DNA of 23,820 nucleotides from contig CADBMO010000013.1 of NCBI GenBank assembly GCA_902795755.1, positions 1 to 23,820 of the forward strand, given 5' to 3'. How positions within the stretch are numbered: the stretch's first letter is position 1; each line of letters starts with the position of its first letter. This stretch comes from an uncultured Erysipelotrichaceae bacterium (GTDB lineage: Bacteria; Bacillota_I; Bacilli_A; RF39; UBA660). Of this stretch, positions 12,678 through 21,292 are shown piece after piece. The notes under the pieces are model-generated. The model was not told the origin of the DNA. It worked only from the letters and a program-made list of their open reading frames with translations, and searched no databases. Both the position numbers and the translations under genes were made by a program.

Positions 12678-13991
12678 ATGTTAAATAAAAATCAATTAAA
12701 GGCTGTTAAATGTAAAAGAAAAAACATACTTGTTTTAGCAGGAGCAGGTTCTGGTAAGACTTATACCATAGTAAAAAGGATAAAGTACCTAATAGAAAAT
12801 GGTGTTGATCCTAAAAAGATACTGTGTATTTCTTTTACTAATGATGCGGTAAATAAACTAAAAAAAGATATAAATAATAAAGAAGTAGATGTGCTTACTT
12901 TTCATAAACTTGCCTTAAACATCATTGGAAGGACAAAAGAGGTATTGACCGAAAACTTATTATATGATGTTATTATGGATACTTTTTCAAATAATACGCT
13001 TTTAGGAATTTATAAAATTAGTAAAGATGAAATTTATAAACTTATTGAAACGTTTATTAATCTTTTTAAATCTAAAAATTATGAATTAGAAAATTTTTAT
13101 AAAATGATAAAAAAAGCAGATGCTAAAGATAAATCATTCTTAAAGGAAATAATGAAATGCTATGTATGTTATGAAACCTATCTAAATAAAGAGAATTTAA
13201 TGGATTTTAATGACATGATTAATATGGCAATAAAAAAGGTAGATACTTATAAGAAAGAATATAAACATATTATAATTGATGAATATCAAGATACTTCTAA
13301 TACTAAATTAGAATTAATAAAAAAATTAAAGAATAAGTATAATGCAAATTTATTTTTAGTAGGTGATGATTATCAATCTATTTATCGTTTTACTGGTTCA
13401 GATATTAATATTATTACAAAGATAAGAAGCTATTTCCCGTTAATTAAAATAATAAAACTAAAATATACTTATCGTAATTCTAATGAATTAATACATGTTG
13501 CTAATAGATTTATAATGAAAAATATAAATCAAAAAAGAAAAAACATAAAGTCTTATAAACATAATAAGTTTCCAATAGAGATAGTATATTATGATGATTT
13601 AAATAAAAAAATAAAGGAAGTAATTAATAGAGATAATATTAAAAACGTGTTTATTTTATCACGTAATAATAAAGATTTAGAAAATATAAATTTGGATAAT
13701 ATAAACTATAAAAAAATGAGCGTCCATAAATCAAAAGGATTACAAGAAAAATATGTTTTTATAATAAACGTTAATAATAACTCTAATGGATTTCCAAATA
13801 AGTACAAAGATCATCCCATTTTAAAGTATGTTAATAATTATAGGGAATACTATCCTTTTGAGGAAGAACGAAGATTATTTTATGTTGCACTTACAAGGTG
13901 TGAAGAGAAGGTATATATATTTGTTCCTATTAATAATGAGTCAACTTTTATAAAAGAAATTAAAAAGAATAAAGGTGTTATTTTGAGCTGA
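12678..13991 (+). CDS. Short UvrD/Rep-type superfamily 1 helicase
   Basis: 437 residues, about 60 percent of a typical UvrD. SF1A motifs are all present: Q-motif Gln6, Walker A GAGSGKT (22-28), motif Ia SFTNDAV, Walker B DEYQD (201-205), motif III LFLVGDDYQSIYRFTGSD, motif IV YTYRNS, motif V HKSKG (350-354) and motif VI YVALTR (402-407). Only about 80 residues separate motifs IV and V, so the large 2B domain is missing, and the 1B insertion is small. The FEEERRLFYVALTR wording is closest to the helicase IV branch. It is expected to be an ATP-driven DNA translocase or helicase in repair, or a regulatory translocase without strong unwinding. RBS AAAGGTGAT ends two bases before the ATG. No hairpin terminator follows it. 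The stop is TGA, evidence for the standard code. Confidence 0.85.
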   Translation: MLNKNQLKAVKCKRKNILVLAGAGSGKTYTIVKRIKYLIENGVDPKKILCISFTNDAVNKLKKDINNKEVDVLTFHKLALNIIGRTKEVLTENLLYDVIMDTFSNNTLLGIYKISKDEIYKLIETFINLFKSKNYELENFYKMIKKADAKDKSFLKEIMKCYVCYETYLNKENLMDFNDMINMAIKKVDTYKKEYKHIIIDEYQDTSNTKLELIKKLKNKYNANLFLVGDDYQSIYRFTGSDINIITKIRSYFPLIKIIKLKYTYRNSNELIHVANRFIMKNINQKRKNIKSYKHNKFPIEIVYYDDLNKKIKEVINRDNIKNVFILSRNNKDLENINLDNINYKKMSVHKSKGLQEKYVFIINVNNNSNGFPNKYKDHPILKYVNNYREYYPFEEERRLFYVALTRCEEKVYIFVPINNESTFIKEIKKNKGVILS

Positions 13992-14021
13992 TTTCAAGCA
14001 CTCGAAAATTGTCGTATTTTG

Positions 14022-14050
14022 TTGAATTTGTACCTCTTGTATGATATAAT
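14022..14050 (+). promoter_or_regulatory. Promoter of the FIVAR/cadherin-like surface protein gene
   Basis: TTGAAT (14022-14027), a 17-base spacer, TATAAT (14045-14050) and a TGA extension (14042-14044). GGAGGAG (14067-14073) and the ATG at 14077 follow. Confidence 0.75.
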
Positions 14051-14076
14051 TTTGATAGATTAAACTGGAGGAGTAT

Positions 14077-16848
14077 ATGAAAGATAGTTTTATTGTTAAA
14101 ATAGCTAGTTATTTTGTTTTATCTTTGGTAGTACTATGTTTTGTAGCAACTCCAGATCTAACTAAAAAACTAACCGGACAAGTTATTAATACAAGTGAAT
14201 CAGACACTGTTTATGATACTGGTGTGGTTTTAACTGGTAAGTATGTTCAAGATTATAACGCAGTTAAGTTTAATATGTATAATGGGTCAGATAAAGACAT
14301 AAAAGTTGTTGGTTATACTACTTGTTTAAAAAATGAAAAAGTTTTATATGATAAAATGGTTCGTTGTGACAATGACTCAGTAAAAATTGCTGAATTAACA
14401 ATTAGTCCTAATACTAGTAATGATATAAAATTAGTATTAAATGAAGATGTTAATTTAGTTGGAATTGATTATGTACTTGATAATAAGTCATATAGATTGT
14501 CACATGTTATAAATAGTATTAAGGATTTTTCAGATGAATTAGATGATGCTAATAACCATGTTATTTTAAGAGGGGCAATCATTGATTATAAGGAAAAAAT
14601 AATTAATATGTCTAGTGATAATGTATCTATTATAAACGCTGGTAAAATGATAGAAGATTATAATAAGGCAATTAACATATATAATGATGCTTCAGCTTTA
14701 GAAAGTGACGTTGATAACATGGTTAATGCCTTAAATAATTATAACGTTAATTATCTAAGAGAAGCTGATTATAGTTATTTAAATGAACTTGTTAATAGAA
14801 TAAATTATAATAATTTAAATGAAAATTGGTATACAAAGGAAACTTGGGATTCTTTTGATAAGGTATATAAAAAGTTACCTACCATATATCATTTAAGTTA
14901 CATATATCAAAGAAAAGTAGATTCTTATACTGCTCAGTTATCTACTTTATATGATTCTTTAATTATTAAAGATGCAGATTATACAAAAGTAGATGAACTA
15001 AAGAATAAAGCTTTAAATATAGTAAATGAAACGGATGGTAATATTCCAAATGGTAGTTATGAGTTATATACGAAAGAAGCTTGGGATAAGTTGCAATTAG
15101 CAATTAAGGCAGTTAAGTATGGTAAAACGGCAAAGGAACAAAGTCTTGTTGATGAATGGGCTAAAAACTTAGAAGAAGCAATAGGTAATTTAGATAGTAA
15201 TATAAAATTAGCAAATTATAAAAAAGTAGATGATTTAATATTTGTATATAATAACAAACCAGAAAAGCAAAATAACTGGTATGTTAATGCGGATTCTGTA
15301 GATAAATATATAGAAACTATTGATAGGAATATACCAATTACAAAACAATATATAATAAATACTTATTTAAATGAGTTAAGAATTAGAATAAATGCTTTAG
15401 AATTAAAACCAGCTCAAGGATATTATATTTCTGATAATTATCATTATGGATCAGTAGAAAAGTATGTAAATATATTGGATGCTGAAATGAAAAAGTCATG
15501 TTATCAATCTTTATATGATGATAAAACTAAAAATAAAATAGAAAAGTATGTTAATGATTTTAATAATAGTAATAGTTATTTAATGAATATTAAAATTAAT
15601 GAACAAAAGAAATTAGATCAAGTGCTAGTAGATATGCAAGTATTAGTAGATAGTTTAGATAGTTTAAAAAAGCCCGCTAATTATGATGGAGTATATAAAA
15701 TTGCTAGGGATTTATTAAAACTAGATTTAAACTTATATAATAATCCAGAAATAATTGAAGATGCATTTGATTCAATTAATTGGGATTATAAATTAGATGA
15801 GCAAAAGAAAGCTAATTTAGAGCAAAACAAACTAAATGCTATATTTAGTAAGTTGATTTATAAAAAAGCAGATGATACAAAGGCTAAAGAAGTTTTATTA
15901 AGTGCAAATAATATTATTAATAATGCTTCTAATTACACAAATGTAGAAGATGTAAAAAGATACGTAGACAAAATAAATGAATTAATGAGTTATGAAAACT
16001 TTAATATAACTAGTCAAGATATGTTGGATGAATTAGTTTTAGATTTAGAAGGTGCTATATCAAATGCTAATTTGAGATTTGCTGATTATAGTATGTTAAA
16101 TTTATTAAAAAATGATTTATCTATTAATGAATTAGATGAATCTATTAAAAGTTTAAGCGTAGATAAACAAGTAGTTATTGATGATTATTATCAAAACTTA
16201 ATAAAAACTAATTCTTACAAAGTTGAACAGCAAAACCTTAATGATATATATAACGTAATATCATATATTAGAGTTAATGGTAAAGTTGTTGATTTAAATA
16301 CTTTACATACTTCTGTAGAATATGAAGATACTGATGTTGATATTAATATGGAATTAAAAGATAGTGAAAGCAAGTATTCAATTTCAAACTCTAATTCACT
16401 TAACGTTGGTGATAATATTATTAATATATCAATTATAAATAAAGATAAAACAATCTATAATTATAAGCTTACAATTACAAGAAAAAACACTAGTAATAAA
16501 CTAAGTGATTTAAAAGTTAATAATACTAGTATTTCATATAAAAAGAATAAAAATAATTACGTAGTGTATGTAAGTGATAAGGATAATTCAATTGATATTA
16601 ATGCATCAAGTATAGATAAGGATGCAAAAGTTACCGTTATTGGTAATGATAATATAAAAGATGGAAGTAAAGTATTAGTAGAAGTTGAAGACAAAAACGG
16701 TAATATAAACATATACACATTAAGTATAAAAAAACAAGTATCTGTAAGTATATGGGTAGTTGCAGGTCTTACTGCAACGTTAATATTCTTATTAAGTTTA
16801 ATCAAGTATATAACATTAAAGAAAAAGTTAAAGATGCTAACTCGTTAG
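14077..16848 (+). CDS. Large surface protein with FIVAR-like repeats and cadherin-like domains
   Basis: 923 residues. An N-terminal signal-anchor (about 7-24) is followed by a beta-rich head (about 35-150), then helical modules of about 65-85 residues. Module starts are marked by A(D/N)Y or similar at 230, 300, 379, about 448, 534, 598 and 669. The module at 300-372 (YTKEAWDKLQLAIKAV, ending NLEEAIGNL) fits the FIVAR pattern found in Gram-positive adhesins. Two beta-sandwich modules follow (about 730-805 and 808-890). The second starts LSDLKVNNTSI and ends IYTLSIKK, as in cadherin-like b domains. A C-terminal helix (about 893-915) with a basic tail KKKLKMLTR anchors it; no LPXTG is present. 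It probably forms a rod projecting the head from the cell, for adhesion or polysaccharide binding. The ligand is unknown. Confidence 0.8.
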   Translation: MKDSFIVKIASYFVLSLVVLCFVATPDLTKKLTGQVINTSESDTVYDTGVVLTGKYVQDYNAVKFNMYNGSDKDIKVVGYTTCLKNEKVLYDKMVRCDNDSVKIAELTISPNTSNDIKLVLNEDVNLVGIDYVLDNKSYRLSHVINSIKDFSDELDDANNHVILRGAIIDYKEKIINMSSDNVSIINAGKMIEDYNKAINIYNDASALESDVDNMVNALNNYNVNYLREADYSYLNELVNRINYNNLNENWYTKETWDSFDKVYKKLPTIYHLSYIYQRKVDSYTAQLSTLYDSLIIKDADYTKVDELKNKALNIVNETDGNIPNGSYELYTKEAWDKLQLAIKAVKYGKTAKEQSLVDEWAKNLEEAIGNLDSNIKLANYKKVDDLIFVYNNKPEKQNNWYVNADSVDKYIETIDRNIPITKQYIINTYLNELRIRINALELKPAQGYYISDNYHYGSVEKYVNILDAEMKKSCYQSLYDDKTKNKIEKYVNDFNNSNSYLMNIKINEQKKLDQVLVDMQVLVDSLDSLKKPANYDGVYKIARDLLKLDLNLYNNPEIIEDAFDSINWDYKLDEQKKANLEQNKLNAIFSKLIYKKADDTKAKEVLLSANNIINNASNYTNVEDVKRYVDKINELMSYENFNITSQDMLDELVLDLEGAISNANLRFADYSMLNLLKNDLSINELDESIKSLSVDKQVVIDDYYQNLIKTNSYKVEQQNLNDIYNVISYIRVNGKVVDLNTLHTSVEYEDTDVDINMELKDSESKYSISNSNSLNVGDNIINISIINKDKTIYNYKLTITRKNTSNKLSDLKVNNTSISYKKNKNNYVVYVSDKDNSIDINASSIDKDAKVTVIGNDNIKDGSKVLVEVEDKNGNINIYTLSIKKQVSVSIWVVAGLTATLIFLLSLIKYITLKKKLKMLTR

Positions 16849-16859
16849 CATCTTTTTTT
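16830..16859 (+). terminator. Intrinsic terminator of the surface protein gene
   Basis: AAAGATGCTAA (16830-16840) pairs with TTAGCATCTTT (16845-16855) around CTCG, then Ts. The TAG stop is in the 3' arm, and the last residues LTR are encoded by the hairpin. Confidence 0.92.
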
Positions 16860-16926
16860 GTCGATATAAAACTATTATATATTCATATTATTCATAATAT
16901 ATTTTATTAGATATAATGGAGGAAAT

Positions 16927-19503
16927 ATGAATACAGGGTTATCTAATAAACAAGTAATAGAAAATAGAAAAAAATATGGTTCAAATGAATTATTAAACGA
17001 ACAAAACAATAGTTTTATAAAATTATTATTAGAGTCTTTGTCTGACCCAATAATAAAAATATTATTAATTGCACTTGCTATAAAAACCATCTTTTTATTT
17101 AGAGATTTTAATTGGTTTGAGACGCTTGGTATTATAATAGCAATTTTCTTTGCATCTTTTATATCTAGTATTTCTGAATATGGAAGTGAAAAAGCATTTG
17201 AAAGATTACAAAAAGAATCTTTGAGACTAAAATGCAAAGTAATTAGAGAAGGAAGAGTAACTGAAATATTTACTAATGATGTGGTTTATGGGGACGTTAT
17301 ATTATTGGAATCTGGGGAAAAGGTTCCCGCTGATGGAATAATATTATCAGGTAAAGTTAGTATGGATGAATCTGCTATTAATGGTGAAGCAAAAGAGGTT
17401 ATAAAAACTACTAATGATACAATTTATAGAGGCACAATTTTGTATGGGGGAAAATGCAGCATGCTTGTTAAAAAAGTAGGTATGAATACTTATTATGGTA
17501 AGATTGCTAGTGAGTTATCTGAGGTGGTAGAAGAAAGTCCATTAAAGTTAAGACTTAGAAAACTTGCTAAAATAATTAGTACTTTTGGTTATATAGGAGC
17601 AGCGTTAGCCTCATTTTCTTATCTTTTTTCAGTAATAGTTGTAGATAATGGTTTTGAATTAGATAGTATTATAGATACACTTACTAATAGTCATTTAATT
17701 ATTAATTACATAATATATGCTTTAACACTTTGTGTAACCATAATAATAGTTGCGGTTCCAGAAGGACTTCCTATGATGATTACTTTAGTATTGTCGTCAA
17801 ATATGAAAAGAATGTTAAAAGATAACGTATTAGTAAGAAAAATGATAGGTATTGAAACCGCTGGTAATATAAATATACTTTATAGTGATAAAACAGGTAC
17901 TATTACAACTGGTAAACTAACATGTCATAAAATTATTGATGGGGCTTTAAATGAGTATAAAAAGGAGTCTGATTTAAAGGATAATACATATTTAAAAATA
18001 CTTAAGACATCTATGCTTGTAAATAATATGTCTTGTTATGATGGAGATAAAATAATAGGTGGTAATACAACTGATAGATGTTTATTATCTTTTTTTAAAC
18101 CTAATTATATATCTGGTATAAATAAATTAAAGGAAATACCATTTGATAGCAATAATAAATATATGATAACCGTTATTAATGATAATAATATGCGTAATTT
18201 GATAAAAGGAGCACCAGAAATATTATTAGATCATTGCAAATATTTTTATAATGAAAATGGAAAAAGGAAAATATTTTTGAATAAAAAAAAGATAGATAAC
18301 GTAATTAATGATGCTACAAAAGATGGATATAGAGCAATTGTACTTGCATCAAGTAGTCATATTACTGAAACATTGTTTAAAGACTTAGTATTTGTTGGTG
18401 TTGTTTTAATCAGAGACAAAGTTAGAAAGGAAGCAAAAGAAGCAATCAAGTTAGTAAATGACGCTGGTATTCATACTGTTATGATTACTGGTGATAATAA
18501 AGATACAGCAGTAAAAATTGCAGAAGAAATAAAGTTGATTAATAGTGATGATGATATTGTTTTAACAAGTGATGAATTAAATAATATTACTGATAAAGAT
18601 TTAATGAAGATAATTCCTAATTTAAAAGTTGTAGCAAGAAGTTTACCGCAAGATAAGTCAAGATTAGTTAGGGTATCACAACAAATGAATTTGGTAGTTG
18701 GTATGACTGGTGATGGAGTAAATGATGCACCAGCATTAAAAAAGGCAAACGTTGGTTTTGCATTTGGATCAGGTACTGAGGTTACTAAAGAGGCTAGTGA
18801 CATAGTTATTTTAGATAATAATTTTTTATCAATTGCAAGGGCTGTTTTATTTGGAAGAACAATATTTAAAAGTATTAGAAAATTTATTATATTTCAGTTA
18901 ACTATAAATTTATGTGCACTTTTAATATCAATAATTGGACCTTTTATAAATATTAATACTCCTATAACAGTTATACAAATGCTTTGGATAAACATGGTTA
19001 TGGATACACTTGCAGGGTTAGCCTTTTCTTTTGAACCACCCTTATTAGAATATATGGAAGAAAAACCAAAGAAGAAAAAAGAAGGAATAATAAATAAGTA
19101 TATGGTAACCGAAATAGTAATTACCGGATTATATACTACTATCTTGTTTATTATATTTTTAAAAACTATTTTTATTAGAAATCTTTTTAATAATACAAAT
19201 TCATTTTTGACCGCCTTTTTTGCATTATTCATATTTAGTAGTATATTTAATCTATTTAATGCACACACATCAAGGATAAATATACTATCTAACCTAAGTA
19301 AAAATAAGATGTTTATTATTATAGTTGCATTAATTGTTATTATACAAGTATTATTAATATATTATGGCGGTAATATGTTTAGGTGCACGCCCTTGTCGCC
19401 TTTAGAATTTATAATTACAATTATACTATCTTTTAGTGTTGTACCAGTTGATATATTAAGAAAAATTATATGTAAAAAAAGGGGTATTAAAATGGGTGTA
19501 TAG
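16927..19503 (+). CDS. PMCA-type calcium-transporting P-type ATPase
   Basis: 858 residues. It has a cytosolic N-terminus, two helices (about 42-85) and an actuator domain with DESAINGEAKEV (Asn152-Ala155, in place of the usual TGES). The ion-binding fourth helix is VAVPEGLP (Pro278-Pro282), followed by the phosphorylation site SDKTGT (Asp321), KGAPE in the nucleotide domain, TGDNKDTA, and the hinge GDGVNDAP (595-602). The sixth helix has NMVMD (Asn689, Asp693), the IIB/PMCA calcium-site pattern, with SFEPP after it. Ten membrane helices are expected. It should export Ca2+ from the cytosol using ATP. The glutamate of the actuator motif is kept, so dephosphorylation should work. GGAGGAA (16918-16923) sets the start. 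There is no hairpin after the stop, so reading into the next gene is possible. Confidence 0.9.
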   Translation: MNTGLSNKQVIENRKKYGSNELLNEQNNSFIKLLLESLSDPIIKILLIALAIKTIFLFRDFNWFETLGIIIAIFFASFISSISEYGSEKAFERLQKESLRLKCKVIREGRVTEIFTNDVVYGDVILLESGEKVPADGIILSGKVSMDESAINGEAKEVIKTTNDTIYRGTILYGGKCSMLVKKVGMNTYYGKIASELSEVVEESPLKLRLRKLAKIISTFGYIGAALASFSYLFSVIVVDNGFELDSIIDTLTNSHLIINYIIYALTLCVTIIIVAVPEGLPMMITLVLSSNMKRMLKDNVLVRKMIGIETAGNINILYSDKTGTITTGKLTCHKIIDGALNEYKKESDLKDNTYLKILKTSMLVNNMSCYDGDKIIGGNTTDRCLLSFFKPNYISGINKLKEIPFDSNNKYMITVINDNNMRNLIKGAPEILLDHCKYFYNENGKRKIFLNKKKIDNVINDATKDGYRAIVLASSSHITETLFKDLVFVGVVLIRDKVRKEAKEAIKLVNDAGIHTVMITGDNKDTAVKIAEEIKLINSDDDIVLTSDELNNITDKDLMKIIPNLKVVARSLPQDKSRLVRVSQQMNLVVGMTGDGVNDAPALKKANVGFAFGSGTEVTKEASDIVILDNNFLSIARAVLFGRTIFKSIRKFIIFQLTINLCALLISIIGPFININTPITVIQMLWINMVMDTLAGLAFSFEPPLLEYMEEKPKKKKEGIINKYMVTEIVITGLYTTILFIIFLKTIFIRNLFNNTNSFLTAFFALFIFSSIFNLFNAHTSRINILSNLSKNKMFIIIVALIVIIQVLLIYYGGNMFRCTPLSPLEFIITIILSFSVVPVDILRKIICKKRGIKMGV

Positions 19504-19505
19504 TT

Positions 19506-19534
19506 TTGACTTAATATGTAAAAAATGATATTAT
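19506..19534 (+). promoter_or_regulatory. Promoter of the transglutaminase-like/queH operon
   Basis: TTGACT (19506-19511) and TATTAT (19529-19534) have 17-base spacing and a TGA extension (19526-19528). The -35 begins three bases after the ATPase stop codon. Confidence 0.75.
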
Positions 19535-19556
19535 TTAAACTGTTGAGAGGTTACTT

Positions 19557-20504
19557 ATGAATATAGCATTAGATATTATTAATAGACTAAAAGATAAAGA
19601 CTATGATGATTTTACTAAAATAAGATATATTTATTTATATTTGTGTAATACATTTTCATATGACTCTAGGTTTTATGATAATATGCAGCCTAAATTAAGA
19701 GAGGAAATATATTATAAACAAGTAGATATTACCAACGTTCAAGAATTTGAATTGGTATGTTTTACGTTATCTAAAATATTAATAGATTTATTAGCGTTAT
19801 TTGGTTATGAAGGTAGATTAATAGTAGAAGATACTAGTTCAACTTACTCTCATACGTATGTATTGGTAGATATTGAAGGTTATCGTTTAAAACTTGACCC
19901 AACAAAACAGTATGATACTGCTAGAACAAAGGCTAAACTAGCTACTTATGGATTTACTGATTTAGATAAGGGTAAAGATATTCATAGTCATATATTAGAG
20001 GCTGATAGAAAGATATATGATTATACTAAAAAGTTCTTTAGTTGGGATTATTATCATAATTCCCAAATTAAACAATTTTGTATGCTTTTTAATAAAGTTG
20101 CTACTGATTTAGAAATGACAGGACTAGGAGTTTTTAATAAAAAACTAGAACAAGTATGCCAAGAGATTAACCTTTCATATTCATTAACAAGGCATAATGA
20201 TATTAATTATTACTTATCTTATTTATTAGGTATGTACGATTTGAAAAAAGATGATGCTTTTGTAAGAGGAATTACTTTTTTTAATAAAGAAGACACTAGT
20301 GACATAATTGATATTTTTCATGTTAAGTATCGTAATCAAAAAGAGTGTTTTTACGTATTGAAAAAAGAAGAATATTGGCATATTGAAGAAACTAGCCCAA
20401 GAGAGGTCTTAAAGCTTTTAGATAATTATGAAAGTAATAATAGTTATTATTTTGAACAGTTAGCAAATAAATTAGCTAGTAAAAAAGGAAGGGGGTTAAA
20501 ATAA
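19557..20504 (+). CDS. Cytosolic transglutaminase-like protein
   Basis: 315 residues with no signal peptide or membrane segment. The first half looks like a transglutaminase/cysteine-protease fold. A YLYLCNTFSYD helix leads to Cys68 in the helix VCFTLSKILIDLLALFGYEG, then His99 in SHTYVLVDIEG and Asp114 in LKLDPTKQYD, a complete Cys-His-Asp order and spacing. The second half (about 150-315) has helices and a beta segment (DIIDIFHVKYRNQKECFYVLKK) that I do not recognise. Such domains act as proteases, amidases or transglutaminases. The substrate here is unknown. GAGAGG precedes the ATG. Its TAA stop overlaps the ATG of queH by one base (TAATG), so the two are translationally coupled, which suggests related timing but not necessarily a shared reaction. 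Confidence 0.6.
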   Translation: MNIALDIINRLKDKDYDDFTKIRYIYLYLCNTFSYDSRFYDNMQPKLREEIYYKQVDITNVQEFELVCFTLSKILIDLLALFGYEGRLIVEDTSSTYSHTYVLVDIEGYRLKLDPTKQYDTARTKAKLATYGFTDLDKGKDIHSHILEADRKIYDYTKKFFSWDYYHNSQIKQFCMLFNKVATDLEMTGLGVFNKKLEQVCQEINLSYSLTRHNDINYYLSYLLGMYDLKKDDAFVRGITFFNKEDTSDIIDIFHVKYRNQKECFYVLKKEEYWHIEETSPREVLKLLDNYESNNSYYFEQLANKLASKKGRGLK

Positions 20505-21073
20505 TGAAGTTATTATTACATACTTGTTGTGCCCCTTGTAGTGTTTATTGTGTTGATACTTTAAAAAAAGAAGGTATCGATATTATTAGTTATTGGTATA
20601 ACCCTAACATTCATCCATATAAGGAGTACGAAGCAAGGCTTAATACTTTAAAAGAGTATAATAAAAGCATTAACATACCACTTGTAATAGATGATTATTA
20701 TGGATTAAAAGAGTTTTGTAAAAACGTGGTAGATAAAATAGATAACAGATGCGGCTATTGTTATTTATGTAGGTTAGAAAAAGCTTGTAAATATGCAAAA
20801 GAAAATGGTTATGATGCTTTTTCTTCAACTTTATTTATAAGTCCTTATCAAAATCATGAATTGTTAAAAAAAACTTGTGAAATGTTATCAAAAAAATATG
20901 GCATAAAGTTTTTATATAGAGATTTTAGACCAGGATTTAGAGAAGGACAAAATAAGGCTAGAGAGTTAGGATTATATATTCAAAAATACTGTGGATGTGT
21001 TTTTTCTGAAGAGGAAAGATATCAAAAATTAATTGATAAAAACAAAAAAATAAATGATGAGGAATCTGCATAA
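20504..21073 (+). CDS. queH: Epoxyqueuosine reductase QueH
   Basis: 189 residues, the whole of the DUF208/QueH family. Conserved cysteines occur as HTCCAPC (Cys8, Cys9, Cys12), RCGYCYLC (Cys83, Cys86, Cys89) and KYCGC (Cys163, Cys165), with the family's YWYNPNIHPYKEYEARL, STLFISPYQNHELLK and YRDFRPGFREGQNKARELGLY. QueH reduces epoxyqueuosine to queuosine at the wobble base of GUN-anticodon tRNAs (Asp, Asn, His, Tyr), replacing the cobalamin enzyme QueG, and uses an iron-sulfur cluster held by its cysteines. The RBS GGAAGGGGG lies in the last codons of the upstream gene. No other queuosine genes are in this window, and none of the four local tRNAs is a target. Confidence 0.93.
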   Translation: MKLLLHTCCAPCSVYCVDTLKKEGIDIISYWYNPNIHPYKEYEARLNTLKEYNKSINIPLVIDDYYGLKEFCKNVVDKIDNRCGYCYLCRLEKACKYAKENGYDAFSSTLFISPYQNHELLKKTCEMLSKKYGIKFLYRDFRPGFREGQNKARELGLYIQKYCGCVFSEEERYQKLIDKNKKINDEESA

Positions 21074-21126
21074 TTATTATTTATATAATAGATAAAAAAT
21101 TAATATAATAAAATATAAAAAATAGC

Positions 21127-21155
21127 TTAACTTTTTATATTTGTTTTGATATAAT
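21127..21155 (+). promoter_or_regulatory. Promoter of the prs leader
   Basis: TTAACT (21127-21132), a 17-base spacer, a perfect TATAAT (21150-21155) and a TGA extension (21147-21149). It starts an mRNA with a leader of about 130 bases before the prs ATG. The 21074-21126 stretch before it is almost pure A/T with no feature seen. Confidence 0.7.
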
Positions 21156-21175
21156 TAAGTTATGAGAGGTGCATT

Positions 21176-21253
21176 ATGATGAATATATCTATAAAACTTT
21201 CTTTATTGTGTTGTTCATCTGCATCTTATTATATAAATTTAAAGAAAAACTAA
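21176..21253 (+). CDS. 25-residue ORF in the prs leader, possible leader peptide
   Basis: The ORF starts with tandem ATG codons (21176, 21179) behind a good RBS GAGAGGTG (21164-21171) and ends at TAA 21251-21253. Its product begins MMNISIKLSLLCCSSASYY and ends in KKN. Its last codons and stop form the 5' arm of a terminator hairpin standing before prs. The doubled Cys, Ser and Tyr codons do not point to one amino acid. It may be a leader peptide whose translation affects the hairpin, or a short independent peptide. No family is recognised. Confidence 0.45.
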   Translation: MMNISIKLSLLCCSSASYYINLKKN

Positions 21254-21277
21254 CATTTTTTATAGTGTTAGTTTTTA
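21245..21277 (+). terminator. Terminator between the leader ORF and prs (attenuator candidate)
   Basis: AAAAACTAACA (21245-21255) pairs with TGTTAGTTTTT (21266-21276) around a ten-base loop, with a T-run in the 3' arm. It lies after the only good promoter and 16 bases before the prs ATG. A weak competing pairing, TTTCTTTA (21198-21205) with TAAAGAAA (21240-21247), would take part of its 5' arm. Confidence 0.7.
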
Positions 21278-21292
21278 TTATGGGAGGGTAAT

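Noticed and set aside
16912..16917. TATAAT just before the calcium ATPase gene
   Set aside because: It ends nine bases before the ATG and overlaps the approach to the RBS; a transcript from it would lose the Shine-Dalgarno site. The true promoter is probably in the AT-rich 16860-16905 stretch but no clear pair was found.
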